Virus record (IMG/VR): IMGVR_UViG_3300009001_002103
Span: 1-30,031 of that record
Direction: 5' to 3' (one strand)
DNA from: a virus
DNA length: 30,031 bases
Part shown: positions 24,864-30,031 of the stretch, one piece after another
Position numbering within the stretch: the first letter of the stretch is position 1
Layout: the number at the start of each line of letters is the position of its first letter
Translations under genes and position numbers: made by a program
Notes under the pieces: generated by a model
What the model saw: the letters and a program-made list of their open reading frames with translations, nothing else
What the model was told of the DNA's origin: nothing
The model's database searches: none

Positions 24864-25104
24864 TCCTTATTCAGGAAAACAAAAGTTTTTTAAAGGGAAA
24901 GGTCGTAAAGGAAATAAAAAATTAGACGAGTATCAAAAAACTTTATTACAACAAGAACACAATAACAAATTAGAAGAAGCTGGTAAGCTCAACCAAACAA
25001 GGCAAAAACCGTTAAAAGGTAAAGCACTAAAAGAATACCAAGTAAAAATGAAAGCACTAAAGATGCAACGCTATTACGGAATACAACCAAAGAATAAACA
25101 GTAA
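24847..25104 (+). CDS. Unknown 85-residue highly basic protein
   Basis: The ATG at 24847 is preceded by AAAGAAAGGAAAAA inside the upstream gene. About a third of the residues are Lys or Arg (GKQKFFKGKGRKGNKKLDEY), with a helical C-terminal half (KGKALKEYQVKMKALKMQRY). The composition suggests binding to nucleic acid, but no defined motif is visible. Its stop overlaps the SGNH gene start by one base. Confidence 0.65.
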   Translation: MGRITDPYSGKQKFFKGKGRKGNKKLDEYQKTLLQQEHNNKLEEAGKLNQTRQKPLKGKALKEYQVKMKALKMQRYYGIQPKNKQ

Positions 25105-25856
25105 TGGAAGATCGTTATACACTTAATTATGATCCTAACAATCTCTTATTAGTCTTAGGTGACAGCTGGTCATGGGGAGATAGTTTAAAAAATCGAATTC
25201 AAGACACCTATGCATCTATACTAGCAAAAAAACTAGATTTTAGTCTTATTAATAATAGTGTATGTGGTTGTAGTAATTTCGATATGCTAGATCGATTGAG
25301 TCAAGAATTAAAAAATATTGATGCAAAAAAATATAATAAAATTATTATTATTCTTGGATTAACTGAAACAGGCAGAGAGTGGCACAGATATCAAATTCTA
25401 ACAAACGACATTGATAATAAGTTTAAAATGATTGAACAAAGCACAGTTGATCGTATAGATTTTTTATCAAAATTACTTCCAAATAATGTTCAACTTATTG
25501 TTAGTAGAAATTTTACAAATTTTTATCCAGAAACAACTTTACATAATAATAAATTTTTTACTCGTAAAATTTGGTGTGAAATAATATCACAAAAATGTAA
25601 AGTTGAATGGCCTATAACGTATGGTCCTATTAGTGGCTGTGTTTTTGAACCTATGCTTTCTCGTTATAAAAATGATGCTAGTTTTAAATCTTGGTTTTCT
25701 GAAAAAATAGACCTTGCACAAAAAACTTGGGATTGGTTAGACAACAGTCCTTATAATTATAAAAAGTTCACTAAACATCCAACCGAAGAAGGTCATGTTT
25801 TATGGGCAGAGTATTTGTTGCTTTTGATAAAGGAATTTAAGTTAAATGAAAAGTAA
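25104..25856 (+). CDS. SGNH/GDSL-hydrolase-like protein
   Basis: The 250-residue protein has block I of the SGNH family, LLLVLGDSWSWGDSL, with the candidate nucleophile Ser21. A block II-like NNSVCGCSN and a block III-like IIILGLTETG follow. Near the C-terminus KHPTEEGHVLWAEYLL resembles block V, with His225 as candidate base. The Asp normally three residues before that His is replaced by Phe222, so a Ser-His dyad would be needed or activity is lost. Family members remove acyl or acetyl groups from sugars, lipids or peptides. It lacks a signal peptide and so acts inside the cell. It overlaps dCMP deaminase by 11 bases in an operon otherwise devoted to nucleotides. The substrate is unknown. 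Confidence 0.65.
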   Translation: MEDRYTLNYDPNNLLLVLGDSWSWGDSLKNRIQDTYASILAKKLDFSLINNSVCGCSNFDMLDRLSQELKNIDAKKYNKIIIILGLTETGREWHRYQILTNDIDNKFKMIEQSTVDRIDFLSKLLPNNVQLIVSRNFTNFYPETTLHNNKFFTRKIWCEIISQKCKVEWPITYGPISGCVFEPMLSRYKNDASFKSWFSEKIDLAQKTWDWLDNSPYNYKKFTKHPTEEGHVLWAEYLLLLIKEFKLNEK

Positions 25857-26283
25857 GTTTATAAATGCATATATGGACGTTGCTGAACGTTTTGCACAAC
25901 TAAGTTCAGCAAAGCGTTTACAAGTAGGTGCGATTGTTGTAAAGGATGATCGCATTATCAGTATTGGCTACAATGGTATGCCTAGTGGATGGGATAATTG
26001 CTGTGAAGAATGGGATGGTGAGGATGAATGGGGGAACACCATTACTAAAAGTAAAAAGGAAGTGCTTCATGCAGAATCAAATACGATTGCTAAACTTGCC
26101 CGATCTTCTGAAAGTGGTGAAGGGGCAACTATTTTTATTACACACGCACCTTGCATAGATTGTGCTAAACTAATCTATCAAAGCGGAATAGCCACTGTGT
26201 ACTACAAAAATGAATATCGTAGTACACAGGGCATAGATTTTCTTAAAAAGTCAGGTGTTGTTATTCATCACCATAAACTTTAA
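25846..26283 (+). CDS. cd: dCMP deaminase
   Basis: This 145-residue deoxycytidylate deaminase makes dUMP for ThyA. The zinc and catalytic motif is His75-Ala-Glu77 (VLHAESNTI) with Cys103 and Cys106 (PCIDCAKL). GYNGMPSGWDNCCE near residue 40-55 is the family's substrate-binding/allosteric-site region. The N-terminal MDVAERFAQLSSAKRLQVGA is also typical. It begins within the last codons of the SGNH gene and ends the plus-strand operon. Its 3' end overlaps the convergent phoH gene by 23 bases, and I see no terminator between them. Together with DHFR and ThyA it supports dTTP supply during replication. Confidence 0.93.
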   Translation: MKSKFINAYMDVAERFAQLSSAKRLQVGAIVVKDDRIISIGYNGMPSGWDNCCEEWDGEDEWGNTITKSKKEVLHAESNTIAKLARSSESGEGATIFITHAPCIDCAKLIYQSGIATVYYKNEYRSTQGIDFLKKSGVVIHHHKL

Positions 26284-26980
26284 GAACTTCTTTTACGGCT
26301 TGATGTCTTTCTATATCTCCTTGGCCAAAGTTGACTATGTCAATGTACGATGAGTCTGAGTTTGTTAAACGATTAGTGAAATCGATAAGTCCGTTATCTT
26401 TTAACCTATCTGCTTGAGCTAAATCTCCTGTTACACACATCTGACTACCTTCACCTAAACGTGTTAGTAGCATTTTCATTTGATTTTGCGTAGCATTTTG
26501 CATTTCATCAGCTAAAATAAATGCATTTTTAAAGGTACGTCCACGCATATAAGCTAATGGAGCGATTTCAATTATACCTTCTTCTATCATACCTTCAATT
26601 TGTCTTGCGTCAAAATATTCACGCAGCACATCAAATATCGGTCTTGTCCATGGAGCCATTTTTTGTTCTAGCGTTCCTGGTAAAAACCCAAGATCTTCGT
26701 CAACTGACACAGCTGGTCTAGTTACAATAATCTTGTCAACTTTACCTTCCTTAAACAATTTAACTGCGACCTGAACTGCAAGTAATGTTTTGCCTGTGCC
26801 TGCAGGACCAATTCCAAATACTATGTCTTTAGAATCGTCTAACAGTTTAACCACATATGATTCTTGTGATTTATTTCTAGGAAGTATTGTAACTGATTGT
26901 TTTTTTTGATGATTATTAAAATTTACTACGTTTGAATAGTTTTGACTTGCACGTGATTGTGCTTTTTTCTTTGCACCCAT
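26261..26980 (-). CDS. phoH: PhoH-like ATPase
   Basis: The 239-residue PhoH-family P-loop protein has Walker A GPAGTGKT at 58-65 and Walker B-like ILADEMQN at 155-162. It also has the family stretches VTRPAVSVDEDLGFLPG and MRGRTFKNAF. PhoH-like proteins are widespread in marine phages. They resemble the ATPase half of RNA helicases or nucleases, and their role in infection is unresolved despite the historical link to phosphate starvation. The N-terminal 35 residues are basic and probably flexible. It is the only gene in its block on the minus strand, with its own late-type promoter and a long structured leader. The start is fixed by a strong AAAGGAGGA site. Confidence 0.9.
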   Translation of the reverse strand: MGAKKKAQSRASQNYSNVVNFNNHQKKQSVTILPRNKSQESYVVKLLDDSKDIVFGIGPAGTGKTLLAVQVAVKLFKEGKVDKIIVTRPAVSVDEDLGFLPGTLEQKMAPWTRPIFDVLREYFDARQIEGMIEEGIIEIAPLAYMRGRTFKNAFILADEMQNATQNQMKMLLTRLGEGSQMCVTGDLAQADRLKDNGLIDFTNRLTNSDSSYIDIVNFGQGDIERHQAVKEVLKVYGDE

Positions 26981-27005
26981 TAAAGATCCTCCTTTTGGAT
27001 GTGGA

Positions 27006-27044
27006 GTAGGGTAGTTTGTGTTCCGTAGAACTCAGTTGCCCTAC
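27006..27044 (-). promoter_or_regulatory. Structured 5' leader of phoH with a C(UACG)G tetraloop
   Basis: Read on the minus strand, GTAGGG (27044-27039) pairs with CCCTAC (27011-27006). Inside it, GTTC-TACG-GAAC (27031-27020) forms a hairpin whose closing C-G pair and UACG loop match the extra-stable UNCG tetraloop class. With T4 late-promoter spacing, transcription would begin at about 27044, which makes this a 5'-terminal stem-loop. About 26 bases of free RNA with the strong ribosome site follow before the ATG. I do not recognise it as a known riboswitch. Confidence 0.55.
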
Positions 27045-27049
27045 AAAAG

Positions 27050-27057
27050 TATTTATA
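27050..27057 (-). promoter_or_regulatory. Late promoter TATAAATA for phoH
   Basis: The minus strand reads GTATAAATAC, an exact T4 late core TATAAATA. The distance to the phoH ATG is 69 bases, much longer than for the other late sites in this window. The predicted start falls on the first base of the leader hairpin. Confidence 0.6.
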
Positions 27058-27120
27058 CGACTACACACTTTAAAAACACATACTTTATCTTTCTTTTAAA
27101 AAAATATAAGTATCCCTTTC

Positions 27121-27129
27121 AGATAAATA
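27121..27129 (+). promoter_or_regulatory. Late promoter AGATAAATA before the 27155 gene pair
   Basis: AGATAAATA ends 25 bases before the ATG at 27155. The region 27058-27120 between the two outward late promoters is AT-rich (AAAAAAATATAAG, TTTAAAAACAC) and carries no gene that I can see. The leader includes ATAGGTTAACC with only a weak ribosome site. Confidence 0.5.
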
Positions 27130-27154
27130 ATACTAATAGACAATAGGTTAACCA

Positions 27155-27673
27155 ATGTACGACTCACTAGACATAATTAAAAATATCGAATCTATATATG
27201 ATTCTAATACAGCGTTTAACGTTCTTAAAGACTTTGAAAGAGTGTTAGATCATTTAGATTTATATGTATACGCTAATTGGCCAGAAGGTGAATTGGCAGA
27301 AGGACCTAAGATTGATAGACATTGGGTCACTTGTTCATTTATGTGGCCAGAAGATAAAATGCCAGATCCGATGGGCGGAAAACGTCTATTAGATTATGAT
27401 TGCAAAGTAAAATACAAAAAAACTAGTATTATACTTCCTAGAAAAATTGAATCACCGGATGATATTCGTCCTGGTACTAAAAAAGGTAAACTAGATAGAC
27501 ATCCTATTTGGGTTGTTGAAATTCAGATGCCTAAAAAACTTATTATGGATATTTACACAGGGTACATGCAAGATATTAATCTAAGTGCAGAAACACCTAT
27601 GCCTCAAGCGCCTGAAATGCAGCCAGCAGAAGAAGCTTCTCAAGAAACAGCACCCGAAGGAGAAAGTGTATGA
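27155..27673 (+). CDS. Conserved marine T4-like phage protein, 172 residues
   Basis: I recall close relatives in T4-like cyanophages, beginning MYDSLDIIKNIE and containing GPKIDRHWVTCSFMWPEDKM, DPMGGKRLLDY and RPGTKKGKLDRHPIWVVEIQ. No function is established to my knowledge. The core (residues 10-145) is mixed alpha/beta with conserved Trp and Gly residues. The last 25 residues are a Pro/Gln/Glu-rich tail (PMPQAPEMQPAEEASQE), probably disordered. There is no signal peptide, membrane span or nucleotide-binding motif. It overlaps the next gene by four bases and shares a late-type promoter, so the two probably work together, perhaps in virion assembly. That last point is inference. Confidence 0.72.
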   Translation: MYDSLDIIKNIESIYDSNTAFNVLKDFERVLDHLDLYVYANWPEGELAEGPKIDRHWVTCSFMWPEDKMPDPMGGKRLLDYDCKVKYKKTSIILPRKIESPDDIRPGTKKGKLDRHPIWVVEIQMPKKLIMDIYTGYMQDINLSAETPMPQAPEMQPAEEASQETAPEGESV

Positions 27674-28389
27674 CTTTGAAAGCAGGAGATCTAAGAGACT
27701 TGTTAAACAAAGTAGTAGAAATTGATTCTCATAAAAGTAAAATGGGGAATGATTCAGATATTGTTGTAGTTACACTAAGCACACTTACTAAAGAATCAGC
27801 AGACGATTTAAGTAGTTTTATAGAAAGAGGATATTCTTTTGTACTTGACGCTGATGCCACACCGGGTGAAACAAGTGACGGAACATATAAAGTTTTTATA
27901 GAAATTGAACGAGACGGAGAAGCAGCAGCAAACATTATAGAAATGGTAGATGGCATTTCAAAATTATCTAATATGGATGATCTTAGATTTAGATATTATA
28001 AAAACTTTAAAAGTAAAGAGTTAAATGCAACTAACTTAGAAGAAGTACTTCCTACAACAGCAGACGACTATGATGTAGCAATACAAGAAGGAAGAATGCA
28101 AAACTATAAAAATTTCTTTAATAAAAGTTTTGTGGAAGATGTGTATATGGAAGATGATATGATAGTAATTAACAAAGCATATGCTGATCCAGTTGCATTT
28201 AATTTTATAGATTTTGGACCAACACAAGAGACACTAGATTCTATAAACGAATCATTTAATGCTGACGACTTTGCAGAAATTATATTTCTTTCAAAATATG
28301 TCGGCGACTACAATATAACTAAATATGGACACAAGCTAACCTTTGAAAACCAAGGAAATACGCTTGTTGTAGAAAGAGTTGTAGTATAA
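27670..28389 (+). CDS. Unknown acidic 239-residue protein coupled to the 27155 gene
   Basis: The start overlaps the preceding stop by four bases (ATGA). The protein is acidic and has no membrane segment or recognised motif. The N-terminal 90 residues (SDIVVVTLSTLTKESADDLS, GTYKVFIEIERDGEAAANII) look like an alpha/beta domain. The C-terminal half has NFIDFGPTQETLDSINESFN, and the protein ends on a strand, LVVERVVV. I think similar proteins accompany the preceding gene in T4-like marine phages, but I cannot name a role. Ten bases separate it from the endolysin gene, so it probably lies in one late operon with lysis functions. Confidence 0.68.
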   Translation: MTLKAGDLRDLLNKVVEIDSHKSKMGNDSDIVVVTLSTLTKESADDLSSFIERGYSFVLDADATPGETSDGTYKVFIEIERDGEAAANIIEMVDGISKLSNMDDLRFRYYKNFKSKELNATNLEEVLPTTADDYDVAIQEGRMQNYKNFFNKSFVEDVYMEDDMIVINKAYADPVAFNFIDFGPTQETLDSINESFNADDFAEIIFLSKYVGDYNITKYGHKLTFENQGNTLVVERVVV

Positions 28390-28399
28390 AGGACAAACA

Positions 28400-29248
28400 A
28401 TGGCAGTAGAAGATTTTAAATTTGAATTCACCGAAGAAATGGTGATTGAAATGCTTCGCGGAAACGAAGAAGCAGAAGATTGGTATGACGCAATGTGCGA
28501 AATACTTCCACTATGGGAAATGGACACGCCGGAGCGTGTAGCAATGTTTATTGCACAATGTGGACACGAATCAAATAACTTTAAAGTACTAAGTGAAAAT
28601 TTGAACTACAGTGCTAAAGCACTTGATAGTTTATTTGGCAAGTATTTTAAGAGAGCAGGTAGAGATGCACAAGAATATCACAGACAGCCTCGCAAGATTG
28701 CAAACGTTATTTACGCAAACAGAATGGACAACGGTGACACAGAAAGCGGTGATGGTTGGACTTTCCGCGGAGGCGGCATACTTCAGCTTACTGGACGTTA
28801 CAACTATACCAAGTTCGCAGAAGAAATGGAAATGTCACCGGAAGAAGCAGTAGAATATGTGCGCACTAAAAAAGGCGCACTTGACTCAGCTTGCTGGTTT
28901 TGGGATACAAACGGTCTAAACAAGTATGCAGATGCGTGTGATGTTAAAGGTGCAACAAAGCGTATCAACGGTGGATACATTGGACTAGAAGATCGTGAGA
29001 AGCACTACAAACACGCTATGGAAGTACTAGGCGGAGACTGGGAGCCTGGCAAAATTGAATATGAAACAATTCGCCTAGGTTCTAAAGGACCAACTGTTAA
29101 AGCAGTACAAGAAGAATTAGAAATTGGTGCAGACGGCATCTTTGGTAGAGGTACAGAAGCACACGTTAAGACTTGGCAAGAGGAAAATGGGCTAACACCA
29201 GATGGTATTATGGGTCCTCAAAGTCTTAAATTAATGTTTGGGGAATAA
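28400..29248 (+). CDS. Endolysin: GH19-type lysozyme with C-terminal peptidoglycan-binding domain
   Basis: Of its 282 residues, 1 to about 215 form a glycoside hydrolase family 19 domain as in phage endolysins. The likely catalytic Glu57 lies in AQCGHESNNF and the second acid Glu66 in LSENLNYSA. The family stretch FRGGGILQLTGRYNYTKFAE and a closing TKRINGGYIGLEDR follow. Residues 226-282 are a peptidoglycan-binding domain with the repeat LGSKGPTVKAVQEEL, GADGIFGRGT and LTPDGIMGPQSL. It would cut the glycan strands of the cell wall at lysis. No signal peptide is present, so a holin is needed. None is evident next to it. The spanin pair follows two bases after its stop. Confidence 0.9.
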   Translation: MAVEDFKFEFTEEMVIEMLRGNEEAEDWYDAMCEILPLWEMDTPERVAMFIAQCGHESNNFKVLSENLNYSAKALDSLFGKYFKRAGRDAQEYHRQPRKIANVIYANRMDNGDTESGDGWTFRGGGILQLTGRYNYTKFAEEMEMSPEEAVEYVRTKKGALDSACWFWDTNGLNKYADACDVKGATKRINGGYIGLEDREKHYKHAMEVLGGDWEPGKIEYETIRLGSKGPTVKAVQEELEIGADGIFGRGTEAHVKTWQEENGLTPDGIMGPQSLKLMFGE

Positions 29249-29250
29249 AA

Positions 29251-29754
29251 ATGAAACTGTCAGGGATACTTTTAATTGTTATTATGACGATGGGCGGCAT
29301 AGGATACTGGTACTATACTGATACACAGCGGACTATTGCTGTTCTAACTGAAAACAATGCAAAACTTGAACTGGCAGTTGCAACCAACGAAGAAACAATC
29401 AAAACAATGGCGGCGGATTTTGCTGCCGCCAATAATGAATTAAAAAGAGTTAACGAAGAGTTTAATGCTATTCGTCAACAAAACAACAGACTAGCAAGCA
29501 AACTTGCTGATTTTGATCTGGCATTACTAGCAGCAAACAAGCCAGCTTCAATCGAACGTGCTGTAAATAGAGGTACTGCAAACGCAGCTAGATGTTTTGA
29601 ATTACTAGCAGGTGCTGCACTAACAGAGGAAGAGAAAAATGCAAAGAATGGCGAGTCTTTTAACAAAGAGTGCCCTTGGCTTTATGATAATTATAAGTCT
29701 AGCGGCATGCTCAACGACACCACGAGCAATAACAGTAACCAGCAAACCAATTGA
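29251..29754 (+). CDS. Rz-like inner-membrane spanin
   Basis: This 167-residue protein has an N-terminal membrane anchor (residues 4-21, SGILLIVIMTMGGIGYWYY) and then a long periplasmic coiled coil (about 30-95, VLTENNAKLELAVATNEETI onward). Next come two cysteines (in ARCFELL and NKECPWL) and a polar Asn/Ser/Thr tail. This is the layout of i-spanins, which with an outer-membrane lipoprotein fuse the inner and outer membranes in the last step of lysis of Gram-negative hosts. Position directly after the endolysin and an overlapping out-of-frame lipoprotein gene strongly support the call. The two cysteines could allow disulfide-linked dimers, as in lambda Rz. Its presence argues for a Gram-negative host. 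Confidence 0.82.
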   Translation: MKLSGILLIVIMTMGGIGYWYYTDTQRTIAVLTENNAKLELAVATNEETIKTMAADFAAANNELKRVNEEFNAIRQQNNRLASKLADFDLALLAANKPASIERAVNRGTANAARCFELLAGAALTEEEKNAKNGESFNKECPWLYDNYKSSGMLNDTTSNNSNQQTN

Positions 29755-30031
29755 TAAACCTGAGTTAGTGTTACCTGGTGTTGACCCTGTCAACATGCGC
29801 CGTGTTGAATGGGTTGTTATCAACCAAGAAAACATGGAAGAAAAGATTGCTGAACTTACAGCAGGTGGCGCTCCTCTAGCTATGTTTGTACTAACAGCAC
29901 AGGGTTACGAAAACCTAGGTTTAAACTTCTCTGACATCCGTGCAATGGTACAGCAACAACAACAAATTATTCTTGCATACGAAAACTACTACAAAGAAGC
30001 AAACAAAGCTCTTGACGATGCAGAAGCTCAA
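29639..30031 (+). CDS. Rz1-like outer-membrane spanin lipoprotein, nested start, 3' partial
   Basis: An ATG at 29639 in a different frame from the inner spanin, preceded by AGAGGAAGAG, opens a frame that overlaps it for 116 bases and continues to the window end (131 codons, no stop yet). The product begins with a signal peptide and lipobox: MQRMASLLTKSALGFMIIIS then LAAC, so Cys24 would be lipidated. The mature part continues STTPRAITVTSKPIDKPELV and later VEWVVINQENMEEKIAEL, resembling phage lipoproteins next to Rz genes. It is much longer than lambda Rz1 (40 residues mature), so only its N-terminal part is comparable. Outer-membrane location is predicted because the residue after Cys is Ser, not Asp. 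Confidence 0.82.
   Translation, partial: MQRMASLLTKSALGFMIIISLAACSTTPRAITVTSKPIDKPELVLPGVDPVNMRRVEWVVINQENMEEKIAELTAGGAPLAMFVLTAQGYENLGLNFSDIRAMVQQQQQIILAYENYYKEANKALDDAEAQ

Noticed and set aside
26981-27154. Possible tRNA or other small RNA gene in the phoH-27155 intergenic region
   Set aside because: The folded part is a simple two-stem hairpin without acceptor, D, anticodon and T arms, and it lies exactly in the phoH leader. It is treated as an mRNA leader structure.

Overview
This window looks like part of the genome of an AT-rich marine T4-like myovirus (Caudoviricetes). The evidence is the combination of cyanophage/pelagiphage-style tail proteins, a T4-type clamp-loader subunit (gp44), a GroES/gp31-like co-chaperonin, a DexA-type exonuclease, MazG, PhoH, and the T4-type pyrimidine enzymes dihydrofolate reductase, thymidylate synthase and dCMP deaminase. 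No photosynthesis gene is present, and the ferredoxin is of the proteobacterial seven-iron type. A SAR11-like or other marine proteobacterial host is therefore my best guess, but a cyanobacterial host is not excluded. The window starts inside one gene and ends inside another.

Layout. (1) 1-1147 holds accessory genes: the end of a copper type II monooxygenase-like protein, a zinc-ribbon gene on the minus strand, and an IscA/HesB iron-sulfur carrier. (2) 1161-18442 is a late virion block: a 2644-residue fiber-like protein, a 48-codon small ORF, three more fiber-like proteins, a 1173-residue Ig-like structural protein, a small sulfotransferase-like protein, another tail protein and a short conserved protein. 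(3) 18452-20165 holds a DnaE-like fragment, a conserved acidic-tailed protein, the GroES-like protein and MazG. (4) 20173-20227 is a compact boundary element in which a consensus sigma-70 promoter lies inside a long inverted repeat whose right arm contains a ribosome binding site. (5) 20225-26283 is a tightly packed, mostly overlapping operon: a two-helix membrane peptide, DexA-like exonuclease, an unknown protein, gp44, a seven-iron ferredoxin, DHFR, ThyA, three small proteins, an SGNH-hydrolase-like protein and dCMP deaminase. (6) phoH is on the minus strand with its own late-type promoter and a structured leader. (7) 27155-30031 holds two conserved marine T4-like proteins, a GH19 endolysin and a nested inner/outer spanin pair. 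The outer spanin runs off the window.

How it works together. Late-type promoters of the form (C/T)(G/C)ATAAATA precede iscA, several structural genes and the gene pair before the lysis genes. The sigma-70-like promoter heads the nucleotide and replication operon, so the 20.17-20.23 kb element marks a likely switch between late and early/middle transcription units. DHFR, ThyA and dCMP deaminase form a dTMP supply route, and gp44 and DexA serve replication and DNA turnover. IscA plus the ferredoxin suggest a phage interest in host iron-sulfur and electron-transfer chemistry. The points most worth a second look are the promoter/hairpin/RBS element, the 5'-terminal hairpin of the phoH message, the copper monooxygenase-like gene, the seven-iron ferredoxin, the DnaE fragment that stops just before the catalytic aspartates, and the sulfotransferase and SGNH genes inside otherwise ordinary phage operons.
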